Assembly (NCBI GenBank): GCA_014529385.2
Contig: CM043963.1
Span: forward strand, 567,501-631,500
Direction: 5' to 3'
From: Adiantum capillus-veneris
Taxonomy: Eukaryota; Streptophyta; Polypodiopsida; Polypodiales; Pteridaceae
Length of the DNA stretch: 64,000 bases
Below the pieces are notes generated by a model. It saw only the letters and a list, made by a program, of their open reading frames with translations. It was not told where the DNA came from and made no database searches. The position numbers were made by a program, and so were the translations under genes. The stretch's first letter is position 1, and each line of letters opens with the position of its first letter. Below are positions 44,288 through 56,266 of the stretch, in pieces.

Positions 44288-45337
44288 AAACCCCTAAAGA
44301 AGCACCCAAAAATGTGAAAAGGACTATAAATATAAAGCTATGGCGTGTAGGGAGGGCAACAACAACACATGAGCACAAAGAACCACTCATAGAGGACAAC
44401 ATGCTACTTAGTTGCCGACATGCAAGAAGGAAAAAGGCCTCAGCTCCTCGTTGTGCTCACCTTTGGACTTAGCCATGCTTGATTCTCAGCAAATCGTCTC
44501 CCCTCCTTTTGTGTGCAAGCGCATGTTAATGAAAGAGTCCATGTGGGCGGATGCATGTGTGCATGGTGCGGTGTGAGAGAGGCAGAGGAGAAGAGTGCAC
44601 TGTGTTGTGTGGTTGAACCAGACCTCAAGCATGAGAGGCTCCTTATTCTTTGTATATGTGCAAGAATAAGGATGGTTTAGGCAGTGACTGGCAGGATGTC
44701 GACCGCGGGTACTTAGGCCAAAGGAGGGACTTTCACCTACTGAACTTGTAAGGGAATTTGAGAGGCACTATGATAGATGGATGAAAATTATTACGGTAAC
44801 AATGAATGCCTTGAGGAAGACTCAAGGGGCATTAAGGTGCGACTACTATAGGTAGACAGAAGAAATAAATACTAAAGCCAGTTCAGCAAGGAGCTCCATG
44901 CATTGGCTTTCCTGCAAAATATATAACACTATGATCATGGATCCATAGAATACTAAATCCAGTTGAGCAAGGGATCCATAATAAATACAAAAGCCAACTG
45001 AGTAAGGAACTCCATCCATTGGCTTTCCTACAATATATATGACACTAGGATCAGGGTTCCATAGAATGCAATGATGCAAAAGGAAAGCATGAGATATTTC
45101 AATCAAGTTTTTTGCACATGACCACCTCGATGAGGCACAACAAAATGCCACTTTTACCTAAGGAATTTTCTTATTGTAAACACATTGCAAAAATCATACA
45201 ATTGCAGGTTCAAGGATGGTAATTACTTGCAAATCTCTTACACCTACCATGAAGATGATAATAAATTATACAACAATTTTGCAAGCATAAAATAAGCCTT
45301 TATCTACTCGAAATTCATATCTCATCGATCGATGCGT
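44288..45337. other. Spacer between chromovirus and Tat element; contains a 116-bp tandem duplication
   Basis: No gene seen. Blocks starting at 44874 and 44990 repeat the same ~90 bp (AAAGCCA, GGAGCTCCAT or GGAACTCCAT, CATTGGCTTTCCT) with a partial copy between them. Confidence 0.6.
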
Positions 45338-47605
45338 TGGAGAGGGGGAACACGCCCAGCACAAAAAAAAGGGCCTCTCTATAGCTCAGGGTATTCACAG
45401 CACCCCTATCCTCTCAGAAAACACCTTCAAAGAAACACTTAACCATAGTAGACCACCACCTGCCCAATTGCCATTTCTCACACCCTCTACAAACCACCAC
45501 ACAAGATACACCTACTATCACTACCTGTCTCCACCCTTACACACGCACACCACCACTCAATCTCACTCTGTCACTCAAAACACCATCGATCCGGGGGGGG
45601 GGGGGGGGGGCACACACTTCCACACAGCCGACACTGAGGAGGGACATGAAAGCAGGAGAAAGAGAAGGGGGGGAGGGGAAACAACGACACGGGAGGCAAA
45701 TGTGGCTTGATTGCACTTCAAAAAACACATACACCGGCTTGCAATGCCATCACCATGGCCATTTTCAAGAAAAAGTTACAAAGGGGCTAGCTTGCTAGAG
45801 AACTCCACTTTGCAGGCTTCAAGCGGCACCTCAAAAGGCCAAGAAAAAAAGCCCCAAATTTGATTCATTTTTTACTTTTATAGGGGGGGACATTAATTTG
45901 GGAATTTACAATTTAATAGGTCCACCTGGCACCTTGAATTGGTATCTTTTGGGAAAGAGATCACCGCTTTGCTCGATCTCACTCTTCTTCACTCTTTGCA
46001 CTTGGGAGGGGGGGCATTAGCGACGACACTATTGCCCTTGCCATTTTCATTTTTTATTTTTTATCTTTTACCCTATGGCCTCAACCTTATACTGCTCCAT
46101 TTTTTATTTTGACTCTCCCTTTCCTCTATCCGACTCCTATTTTGCCCTTTTTTGACCTTGCATTGGGCTTGGCTTTGCACCTTTCTCTCTCACTCTTCAA
46201 TCCCTCTTTTGGCCTTGGCCTTCTTGGCCCTGCCCTTGGTTTGTCCTCCTTTGTCCGGCTACTTGGCCTTGCATTTTGCCCACCTAGCTGCCCTCGGGCT
46301 TTATCTCTTTCCCTCTCTCTATGCTTGACCTCCGTGGGACTTGCCTCTTAGCTGAGGGGGGGAGGCAATAGTGACGTCGCTATTGCCCTCCTCCTCCTCC
46401 TCAAAATTTCGGCTGCGGGACCATCCCTCCACTGGGGCCACCACATCAGCAGTTAACTTCACAGGCACCAATGTCGTCTCACCGCCACACATGCGAGCGC
46501 GCGCCGCCTTACCCCACCAAAACCGCCGTGGGTACGCCCGGTAGCGGCGCCGTGCACCACCTGCCGCCTGGGCAGCGCCCCTGGCGCCCACGCCATAGCC
46601 CACTCTCCAAGAGCTCACCACGCCCTTTTTGCATGCTCATAAGGTCTCATGCCCCAACCCATATACCTTGTCACCTGATCCTCGCAGTGCACATGTGGGT
46701 TTTGTGAGCGCCACGTGGCAGCTCGCCCATTCTTCCTCAAAAGTGGTTGAAAAAACCCTTACAAAGTCTACTGTTTTTTCCTCTTTCTCCCCATAGTTGG
46801 CACTTACTGCTTATAGATTTGATGGCAGAACTGTAAACCTATATCAGATATCATTGAGTCGGTCCCCCGAGCCATAAAGATCCCATCGTCTTCAGAATCC
46901 TCTGATCTTGTTATCTAAGGCCATAAAAATAAAGAAATCCTTGACCGATTTTTCACCACCAAATGCCCCTAACTTTATCTTGCTGCATCTCACCGACCGA
47001 GTGTCTGATTGATGTGCAGCCGATTCGTGCTAGCTCCACATGACTCACTCCATCACCAAGAACTTTGGCAAGGCAAAAACAACGCCAGATGGCACACCCT
47101 CCAATGCGGTCAAGTGAGCACAGACCCGGCCCCCGAAAAATCTTCCTTTGACCATATCTTGCTATCTAGAGCTCCGATTCGCATTCCGAGAAGACAGGCA
47201 TGCTCCACAACTCGAGCACTACACATGTGTATACTGACATCAGCCCAAGACACCTGTCCCCAGCTGCCCTGTTCGTCGGGGATCTGCTACACACTCTTTT
47301 TTTAAGCTGCAATATCTTGAACACCGGGGCTGCATTTGACGAGCCATCTGGACCGGCTTCTAGAGCACGCTAAACTCTACATTCTAGAGCTTTGAATTGG
47401 CATTTTGGACATCTTCACTTGCCATCTCATCTGAACCATTGCATAGCACTTTTGGCCTAAAAAGCCGCTTTAACCATACATTCCCGCTATCCTTTAGGTG
47501 ATAAGGGCCTTGGCACCTATCCTAGCCTTTTGCACTGCACTCGATTGTTGTCTTGGCGTGGCATAGACCAATTGCTAACTTCGACCAACTTTAGTTGCAC
47601 CATCC
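45338..47605 (-). repeat. 3' LTR of the minus-strand Tat element
   Basis: Left limit TGGAGAGG matches the right LTR at 52934; right limit lies next to the polypurine tract and reads GGATGGTGC on the minus strand. 2,268 bp. Holds an 18-G run (45593-45610) and a TATA-like box CCTATAAAAG (minus strand, 45875-45884). Confidence 0.85.
45593..45610. repeat. 18-nt G run in the LTR
   Basis: Matched by a 17-G run at 53198-53214 at the same place of the other LTR. Confidence 0.9.
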
Positions 47606-47640
47606 TTGCGCAGCCCCCTCGTCGAACATTTATGTTCGAC
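47606..47640 (-). other. Polypurine tract and upstream hairpin of the minus-strand Tat element
   Basis: On the minus strand a perfect hairpin (arms GTCGAACAT and ATGTTCGAC, AA loop, 47621-47640) is followed by GAGGGGGCTGCGCAA and the LTR. Confidence 0.65.
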
Positions 47641-47819
47641 CAAAAGCATATGTACACGACTTTAAAACTGGCACACCAAACTTATGATTGAAAGAACTGA
47701 CAAAAGGACAACTCTATGTATAGGCTATATAACAAAACTTCATCTTCCTCCTCTCGCACACTACATGCTTTAGGTGGATTGCCCACCCCCCTCGACTATG
47801 ACTTGCTGCACTTCAGGAA

Positions 47820-49018
47820 CTAGCCTCCTCTCGAAGTACAATTTGAGATGCACACATTTACCCTGTTCCTAAGAAGCTTGCCATTTGCCCTTACCAGTTG
47901 ATACGTCCCATTCGAAAAGGCCTTCTTCACTTTATATAGACCTTCCCACTTCTTCTTGAACTTCTTCTGGAATGTGAAATCCAGATAGTTTTCATACTTC
48001 ATGACCAGGTCTCCTTCCTCTATCTTCTTGTCCCCGACAGGTTCTGATTGAACTTGGCAACCCGCTTCTCTCTTTGCTTCACATAATAGTCTGTCGCCGC
48101 TGCCTCTCTGTCCATCTGCAAAGCCTCCAAGCTGGCTATCCGATCCTGTAGAACTCCTTATTGAGTGGAATTGACACGCCACATACCCTTTAAAGCGTCT
48201 AGCTGTGCATGCACTGGCAACACTACCTCCTTACCATAGACAAGCTCGAATGGAGTGAAGTTTGTAGCCACTTTATATGACGTCCTATACGCCCACAGAC
48301 ACTTCTCTAGATTTTCTTCCCACTCATCTTCCTGCTTGTACACATATTTCATTAACATCTTGACAATTTGACCATTAGCACTCTCGACTAGACCATTGCA
48401 TTGGGGGTGATAGGGTGAGAAAAACCTGTGCCGAATCTTTAACTTTTCCACTAATGCGCTCATGAGCTTGCTTCTAAACCCCTGACCCCTATCAGAAACT
48501 AACACCCATGGAACCCCAAAATGGCAACATATATTATCAAACACAAACTGAGCCACAACACTAGCATTTACTTCTTTCACTGCTTTGGCCTCGACCCACC
48601 TTGTAAGGTAGTCAATGGCTACCACCACGTACTTCTTACCAATTGTAGACTTTGGGAGAGGTCCTATTGCATCCAGACCCCACTTCTCGAAGGCGTTTTG
48701 TGCAATGATGGCGCCCTGTGACTCCTCTACCAGTCATCTTTCCCCTATAGTCTGACACTCGTGGCACGTCTTGCACCAGTAATGCACATCCTTCACAATG
48801 GAAGGCCACCAAAAGCCTTCTCTAAGCACTCGAAACAGAACTTGATCTTTGCCCTGATGTCCGCTCTCTTCATGGCATTGCTCCAGCACCATCCCTATCT
48901 CTTCTTTGTACAACACCCTTCTAAGCACTCCGTCACGCCCATAGTTCATGAGATCTTCACCTACCAATGTGAATTTGCGGGCCTTTTGCACCACTCTTCT
49001 CTTTTTTAGCTTGGACAA
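47820..49018 (-). pseudogene. Tat-type integrase
   Basis: Read right to left: HHCC zinc finger in 48734-49018 (CHEESGHQGKDQVLF, CKTCHECQ), core in 48158-48628 with VAIDYLTRWVEAKA, SDRGQGFRSKLM and SPYHPQCNGLVESANG (the D, D and E regions), and C-terminal part in 47820-48182 (EGDLVMKYENYLDF, FKKKWEGLYKVKKAF). Frame 49018 and 48628 agree with a stop between; the last part is frameshifted near 48170. No chromodomain, as expected for Tat. Confidence 0.88.
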
Positions 49019-49077
49019 ACCCTATGAACATTGCCCTGTACTCAAAAAGCCTTTGATCTCCTTTAGAGTCTCTCTAC

Positions 49078-49578
49078 CTACATAAGTGGCCGGGGCCACA
49101 TATAGACCTGCACTTTGCTGCTAGCTAGTTGATCCGCCTCTTGATTCTGCTCTCTCCTCACATGCTTGAACTGGACTTCTTCAAAAGACTTCACCATCTT
49201 CTTGATGGAAAAGAACCAATGCTTCAAAGAATCGCGCTTTACCTGCCATTGGCCTAACAGTTGTTTGATGACTAGCAATGCATCTCCCTTCACCACCAAC
49301 CTTGAAATGCCGAACTCTATGAACTGCTTCAAACCCAAATACAGAGTGAGATACTCCGGCTCATTATTGGTGTGGACATCCTCTAAATCATACGCCTTTG
49401 AAAATATTGTTTTTCCATGTGGGTCGTGTATCACCACACCTCCTCCTGCTTTCTGCAATACTCTTCGATATGCTCCATCAAACCACATAGTGAAAGCATC
49501 TCCCAAGTCGGGTTCCTCCTTGGATTCATCTCGTACCACTCTTGGATTGGTGCGGCAAATCGATAGCCTTGCTGACAA
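49078..49578 (-). pseudogene. Second (archaeal-type) RNase H of the Tat element
   Basis: 166 codons with FTMWFDGAYRRVLQKAGGG, EPEYLTLYLGLKQ, VVKGDALLVIKQLLGQW and REQNQEADQLASS: the Asp, Glu, Asp and Asp positions of an RNase H fold. It lies between the normal RNase H and integrase, the hallmark of Tat elements. A frameshift near 49560 separates it from the RT-RNase H ORF. Confidence 0.85.
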
Positions 49579-50446
49579 GAATGTCTACTAGGTGAGACCG
49601 ACTCGTGTGATCCACCTTGAACTCGAACTCGAACTCATGTAGCTCCAACACCCACTTCATAATCCTCCTTCCTGGCTTCAAATGTAGCACTACCTCTGGC
49701 AATAGATTATTAGCCGTCAACACAAAAAACTTACGCACAATCAAATGGACTTTGAACTTCCTGCAAGCGAAGACTAGAGCCATCACCCACTGCTCCGCCT
49801 CGGTGTAGGTAGCCTCTCCTGGGCTAATCACCCTGCTCTCGAAGTATATTGGCTTGTAACTTCTCCCTACCCTTTGCAATAGAACTGCTCCGATAGCAAC
49901 TGTGCCCACTGTCATAGACACATAAAAGTCGTCCTCTCGATTGGGAGGACACACCGCTGGAAACTGACACAAAATCTCTTTGACTCTATCAAAAGCCTCC
50001 TGAGCTTCCTCATCCCACTCATAGCCATGCACTTGCTGAGCCCTCTTTTGAAGAGGATTCACATATTGCGACAGCATCCAAAAGAAACGTGACAAATATT
50101 TCAGCTTATGAACAAAAGAAGCCAAACCTTGAGCATCTGATGGCGGATCCATCAACAACAACGCTTTTACCTTCTTGGGATCAGCCTCTATACCATTTTG
50201 CGACACCACATGACCTAACAGTTGTGCTCGAGGTTGTGCTAGCTTGCACTTTTTGGGGTTCAGCTGACCTCCTTCTTCATCAAGCCTTTGAAAGCATAGT
50301 TGGAGCTTTGATAGGTGCTCCAACCTTGAACTGTAGCAGCCGCTATCATCCATGAAGACCCTAGTAAAACGGCCCAAGTATGGACAAAATACCCTGTTCA
50401 TCCAACCTTGGAACGTGGCATATGCATTCACCAATCCGAATGGCAT
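49526..50446 (-). pseudogene. RT (C-terminal half) and RNase H of the Tat element
   Basis: 306 codons, same frame as 50495-51754 with one TAG (50495) between. Contains MPFGLVNAYATFQGWM, the catalytic motif VFMDDSG (both Asp present), the RT thumb (LGHVVSQNGIEADP) and RNase H (DDFYVSMTV, EAEQWVMALVFACRKF, TANNLLPE, DHTSRSHLVDIL). Confidence 0.9.
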
Positions 50447-50494
50447 CCTGCGGTAAGCGAAACAACCCCATGGAGATATGAATGTGGTCTTCAG

Positions 50495-51754
50495 CTAGTC
50501 TTCAAGTGCAATCCCTATTTGAAAGTACCCCGAAAAGCCATCCATAATCGAGTATCTTTCATGCCCACCCACCTGGTTTAGGATTTCATCTTGAAACGAT
50601 AAGGGGTAGTGATTCCTCTTGGTCGCGGCATTCAATGGCTTGTAGTCGACACACACTCTCCATTTCCCATTCTTCTTAGGGGTTATGACCACTGGCAAGA
50701 CCCACTCTGACTCCTTCACAGGATATATGATGCCTGCATCCAATAGTTTATTGATCTCCTGCCAAAGGGCTTCTTTTTGAATTTCTCCTAATCTTCTCAG
50801 CTTTTGTGCTTTAGGCTTATGTCCCTCCTTAAGAAAACTTTTGTGCTCCACCCCTTTTGCACCTCGCAAATGCTTGTACTGCGTCACAAACAGATTTGGA
50901 TAGGACTCACACAATTGAACATATCCTTCCTTTTCCCCTTTAGTTAAGTCTTCACTTATCATGCTTGAAACCTCCTCTATGCTTAAACCATGAGCTTGAG
51001 GCTGCATACCTTCTCCTTTAGGTGGAGAGCCGTCTATGGTGACCCCGAACAAGTCTGCATCTATCTTCAGCATGTCATCCTCGCTCTCCTCTTCCTCTGT
51101 GCTAGTATAGCCTTCATCGTAGCCCGTCTCAGTCTCGTACTCATAGCTCGTCGTGTCGGCCTCATCCTTAACTGCCATAGGATGAGAACTGCTCTCCTTG
51201 GTCTTCAAATCAAGCACAATTTGTCTGCCTCTCTCTTTGTCAGGCAAAGTGAACACTTTGCTCTCCCAATCCTGCTTTGCACCTATTGCCAAAAGCCATG
51301 GCCTACCCAAAATGATAGGGTAAGCATTATCCCCTGTTTTCATCACAAAGAAATCAATCAGGCACTCTATGTCCATCACCTTGACCTTCACATCCTGCGC
51401 CACACCCAGACACCTGGCTTTAGTATGGTTAGCCATCCTCATGCGCACATTTGACCTGACTACTGCCTTGACTCGCGTCTCTTTCATGGCTGCTTCCGTC
51501 ATGACACAAACCTGTGCTCCACCGTCTATGTAGGCTTGTACCTGCATCCTCTTCTCTATAATTGCATCCACAAGCGGAAGAACATCTGTGGGGCTACCTA
51601 CCCTTAAAGCCATGTTTTGCACTACTTGTACATTTCCCTTTGCTCTTGGCAGCCTGGTGCTAACACTGGTGGACCATTGCCTCCTTAGCTTTGGATTTAA
51701 GGCTAACAATTGACCAAACGTAATATTTGCCTTTTGATTCTGAACATCACTCAC
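50495..51754 (-). pseudogene. Protease and RT N-terminal half of the Tat element
   Basis: 419 codons. Protease motif AYIDGGAQVCVM with DGG, usual in Tat elements, and ILGRPWL; an acidic linker (STEEEESEDD); RT start with VVITPKKNGKWRVCVDYKPLN and YSIMDGFSGYFQI. The frame extends a little upstream of 51754; an indel near 51780 separates it from gag. A TAG at 50495 interrupts RT. Confidence 0.9.
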
Positions 51755-52901
51755 CGATTGTACTCGGGATAGCCACGTCCTAGCTGGAAATCCGCTTGTT
51801 TGATCTTGCTATGCCTCCTTCTCTTGCTAGGCTCATGATGCTCTCTACCTTCGTACACCTTCTCTTTACCCTTGCAAGCTCTAGTTTCCCGTTCTACCTC
51901 TGTCTCCCTCTTAACTCTTGCCCTCTTATTGGCCAAAACTTCGACATCCTTCTTGTCCACCCCTATGATGTTTACTCTTGGAACTTCACCTCCGTTTTGC
52001 GGAGCTGGCTGCACAGTATTCTCCACCGCTTGCTCTCTTGGACCATTGCATTGTCCTTGACCTCGACCTCTACCAAATAGCGGGTACATACCTCCTCTTT
52101 CTCTCTGTGGTTGAGGACAATCAGGTGCATAATGCCCTTCTTCTCCACAATTGTAACACCTGCCAGGCAGTGGCCGTTCCCTGCCCCTTGCTCCTCTTGG
52201 CTATCCTCTATCCATGACACTGAGCCGCAACTCCTCCATCTGCTCGGATAAATCTTGCACTGTGCGCACCCAATTTTCTTCATGTCCAGCCTCTCTCGGA
52301 CTCTGCGGTTGAACATGGGCCATCGTCTCGTAGCCTGACACGCCCTGCTCTATCTTCTTCTTTATCTTTCTTCTCTTCGACCGTGCAATGGCTACCGCAC
52401 CATTATAATTCTCTGGGCTCTCGAAATCAACTTTCTCTCTCACCTTGGGATGCAGACACGCCATGAATTTGTCTATCTTGAAGTAATCTCCATTAGCCAA
52501 TTGCATGGTTGCCGCTAACTTGCCCAACACTCTTCAAAATGACCTAAAAACAAATTGAACTCTTCACTTACATCTTGCTTAAGCGTCTTCAGCTTTGCAT
52601 CCACTGCGACTGGGGAAGTCTCCTTGCAAAAGTTGTGAAGAAACCTCACCCGTAGAGCCGGCCATGCTTGCTTCGGCTCGCCTTCCAATGCATTGTACCA
52701 TGCTTTAGCTCTACCACGCATCACCAAAGGAAAAGTCTGCGTTTTGCTATCCTTGTTCGGCATACGTAATGATAGCATGTACAACTCGAAATCTGACATC
52801 CACTCGTCAGGGCTCTCTTCTCCTGTGAAAATCGGTCCGTAGCTTCTACCTTCCATGACTTCCAACGTGAAAACCGCTTCTTTTCGATCAACTGGGAGCA
52901 A
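51751..52901 (-). pseudogene. Gag of the Tat element with zinc knuckle
   Basis: Read right to left: 52515-52901 has a gag core (RAKAWYNALEGEPKQAWPAL, RFLHNFCKET); a frameshift near 52520 leads to 52201-52530 (KFMACLHPKVREKVDF) and a stop at 52201. A zinc knuckle (CYNCGEEGHYAPDC) follows at about 52122-52163 and a basic tail runs to 51751. It starts within about 30 bp of the 5' LTR. Confidence 0.85.
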
Positions 52902-52933
52902 TCAGTGTGCTCCTCCAAGGGGGCACCAGAAGA

Positions 52934-54690
52934 TGGAGAGGGGGAATGGTGGAACACACCTAGAACAAACAAAAGGGCCTCTCTATAGCTCAGGGTATTC
53001 ACAGCACCCCTATCCTCTCAGAAAACACCTTCAAAGAAACACTTAACCATAGCAGACCACCGCCTACCCAATTGCCATTTCTCACACGCTCTACAAACCA
53101 CCACACAAGATACACGGACTATCACTGCCTGTCTCCACCCTTACACATGCACACCACCACTCAATCTCACTCTCTCACTCAAAACACCATCGATCCAGGG
53201 GGGGGGGGGGGGGGCAGCACACACTTCCACACAAGTGGCACTGAGGAGGGACATGAAATCAGGAGAAAGAGAAGGGGGGAAGGGGAAAAAACGACACAGG
53301 AGGCAACTGTGGCTTGATTTCACTTCAGAAAACACATACACCGGCTTGCAATGCCATCACCATGGCCATTTTCAAGCAAAATTTACAAAGGGGCTAGCTT
53401 GCTAGAGAACTCCACTTTGCAGGCTTCAAGCGGAACCTCAAAACGCCAAGAAAAAAAGCCCCAAATTTGATTCATTTTTTACTTTTATAGGGGGGGGCGT
53501 TAATATGGGAATTTACAATTTAATAGGTCCACCTGGCACCTTGAATTGGTATCTATTGGGAAAGAGATCACCTCTTTTCTCTATCTCACTCTTCTTCACT
53601 CTTTGCACTTGGGAGGGGGGGCATTAGCGGCGTCGCTATTGCACTTGGCATTTTCATTTTTTATTTTTTATCTTTTACCCTATGGCCTCAACCTTACACT
53701 GCTCCATTGTTTATTTTGACTCTCCCTTTCCTCTATCCGACTCCTCTTTTGCCCTTTTTTGACCTTCCATTGGGCTTGGCTCTGCACCTTTCTCTCTCAC
53801 TCTTCAATCCCTCTTTTGGCCTTGGCCTTCTTGGCCCTTCCCTTGGTTTGTCCTCCTTTTTCCGGCTACTTGGCCTTGCACTTTGCCCACCTAGCTAGCC
53901 TCCGGCTTTATCTCTCTCCCTCTCTCTATGCTTGACCTCCGCGGGACTTGCCTCTTAGTTGAGGGGGGGAGGCAATAGCGACGTCGCTATTGCCCTCCTC
54001 CTCCTCCTCAAAATTTTGGCCACGGGACCATCCCCCCAGTGGGGCCGCCACATCAGTAGTAAACTTCACGGGCGCCAATGTCGTCTCACCGCCACACATG
54101 CAAGCGCACGCCGCCTTACCCCACCAAAACCGCCGCGGGTACACCTGGCAGTGCCACCGCGCGCCACCTGCCACCTGTGCAGCGCCCCTGGCGCCCACGC
54201 CATAGCCCACACTCCAAGATGTCACCACGCCCTTCTTGTATGCTCATAAGGGATCATGCCCCAGCCCATATACCTTGTCACCTGACCCCCGCAGTGCGCA
54301 TGTGGGTTTTGTGAGCGCCACGTGGCAGCTCGCCCATTCTTCCTCAAAAGTGGTTGAAAAAACCCTTACAAAATCTACTTTTTTTCCCTCTTGCTCCCCT
54401 ATAGTCTGGCACTTATTGCTTATAGATTTGATGGCAGAACTGTAAAGCTATATCGGATATCACTGAGTCAGTCCCCCGAGCCGTGAAGATCCCATCGTAT
54501 TCGGAATCCTTTGATCTTGCTATCTGAGGCCATAAAAATAAAGAAATCCCCGGCCGACTTTTCACCACCAAATGCCCCAACTTCATCTTGCTGCATTTTA
54601 CCGATTGAGTGTCCGATTGATGTGCAGTCGATTCGTGCTAGCTCCACATGACTCACTCCATCACCAAGAACTTTGGCAAGGCAAAAATGA
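52934..54690 (-). repeat. 5' LTR of the minus-strand Tat element (upstream end missing)
   Basis: Starts TGGAGAGG like the left LTR and follows it to GGCAAGGCAAAAA near 54688, where the left LTR goes on for about 520 bp more. It has the 17-G run at 53198 and TATA-like box at 53481-53490. The sequence next to its internal end (minus strand TCTGGTGCCCCC) may be the primer site; tRNA not assigned. Confidence 0.82.
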
Positions 54691-55060
54691 CGGCACCAAC
54701 CAAACCCTCAATGAGTGGCTTTTGGAGAAAGTCACTAATGTAATTCCAGCAAACAGAGTTAGAACTTTTGGAGTACCGAAAGAAGAATCCCGGCTCGACA
54801 CCATAGTTTACTATCGTCTCAAGGATGAGTATAGGAACTACTTCACCAATAAAGTAGAGTATCATGTGAACACAACCTGCTAGGCGTATCTTATAAGCAT
54901 TCCAAATCCATGTAATGAATTGTTCATGAGTTATCCTAAACCTTGAGGGGTTCGATTGTAATAAATCTTCAGCATTAAAGTGTTTTTTTTTTCTTTTAAT
55001 CTATGTCTCTTGATAAAGTGGGATCTTGAATTTTATTTAAGTCTCGTATCTAATTGTAAT
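54689..55060 (+). other. Unexplained ORF tail with 3'UTR-like end
   Basis: 64 open codons (LNEWLLEKVTNVIP, FGVPKEESRLDTIVYYRL, YRNYFTNKVEYHVNTTC) end at TAG 54881. AATAAA follows near 54962 and a T-rich tract at 54985. It begins exactly where LTR homology stops. It could be the last exon of a host or captured gene, or the end of another element; I do not recognise the protein. Confidence 0.35.
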
Positions 55061-55099
55061 CCAAGTAATGGTATCAAGAATCTCCTATAACCCATGTAG

Positions 55100-56266
55100 G
55101 CACCGCTTGCTGCTCTCTACTCGACGGCGCAAGAGAAGAAGCTCCTCCTTAAACAAGCCCAACCTCCACTCTTTAAGGACGAGGGGGAAAATGTGGAGAG
55201 AGATGCGAAAGTATGGATGCAGGCTATGGATGACTACTTTGAAGCTGCGGGAACCCAACCCGTGAATCAAACCATGCTTGCGATGTTCCGCTTGCCTGGT
55301 GATGCCAAGATATGGTGGACGCAACATTGCAGGGACTTGGATATTAAGGGATCTTCCCAATCCTGGGAAGACATCAAGGCTGCAGTGATGGGGTGTTACT
55401 TACCACCCGCCTATAAAACCTTGAAGATGAACGAGTTCTTTTCACTTAAGCAGCAGCTGACTTCATTTGTTGAATAATATTATTCAAAGTTCGTCACTCT
55501 TCAGAGATATGCTCCTAATATGACATTGGAACAAAAGGTAGCGAGGTTCTGCCAAGGGATAATCGACCCTTTGAATACTCGGTTGGAAGCTCTCAGGTCG
55601 ACAACACTGCATGATGCCTTATTGAGGGCCAAACCTTTAGCTCTTGAAGTACAAAAATTTAATCAGAATAGGAGGAATCATTTGGCAAAAAAGGCAAGGA
55701 CAAATGTTTGGAATAACAGACCAGCCAACCAAGCGTATGACCAGCGTCCTATTGTGGCTACCACCACAACTACGGAGTTCCCAAGTGTTCGATGCTATGG
55801 TTGCGGCGAGTTTGGGCATTACAGATCCAAGTGCCCCAAGAACACTCAGGCAACCAACGCTAATTCCATACCCTTGAATGTCCATGGGCATGGCCAACCT
55901 AATGGAAGAGGAGGACGTGGAGCTACCGCTAGAGTCAATGCCGCAGTGGTACAACCAACTGTGGGAGATGAAGCAGTGGAGAGAGCAACCTTGCATGCTG
56001 CAATTGACAACCCCAATGGTCGTGAACAATACGTAGTCATTCATACGTCAGGATCTCTCACAGGTGAACAAGTTAAGTTCCTTATAGATTGTGGTAGCAC
56101 TCTTTCATTTCTTTCACCCAGGTGCATGAGGCAGCTAAAGCTAGATAAGTATCCAACAAGCAAGCTAGTTGTAGAGTTAGCAAACGGCAAGGAAGTAGTA
56201 TCTCAACACTCTGCAGGAAAAATCGACTTTGATTTAGGGGGACACCCAAATTCTACCCAATTTTGA
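55100..56266 (+). pseudogene. Gag and protease start of the second chromovirus
   Basis: One frame from about 55100 to TGA 56264 with a TAA at 55475. Gag core: VWMQAMDDYFEAAG, AKIWWTQHCRDL, LKQQLTSFVE then LQRYAPNMTLEQKVARF. Zinc knuckle CYGCGEFGHYRSKC. Protease FLIDCGSTLSFLSP has DCG where DSG or DTG is usual. The frame goes on past the stop with FIDGILGMDWL at about 56280, so the protease was continuous with pol. Confidence 0.87.

Larger units (their letters stand above)
45338..54690 (-). mobile_element. Tat-type Ty3/gypsy element, minus strand, decayed
   Basis: Two related LTRs (45338-47605 and 52934-~54690) enclose gag, protease, RT, RNase H, second RNase H and integrase, read right to left. 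Many LTR differences and several frameshifts make it older than 35518-44287. It is a relative of the plus-strand element at 4342-10637: pol translations, TATA box and the hairpin before the polypurine tract agree. The right LTR lacks about 500 bp of its upstream end. No target repeat was identified. Confidence 0.9.

Noticed and set aside
46319-46707. Pro/Arg/His-rich ORFs, also at 53926-54314
   Set aside because: They lie inside the two LTRs of the minus-strand Tat element, are open on both strands and reflect GC-rich LTR sequence.
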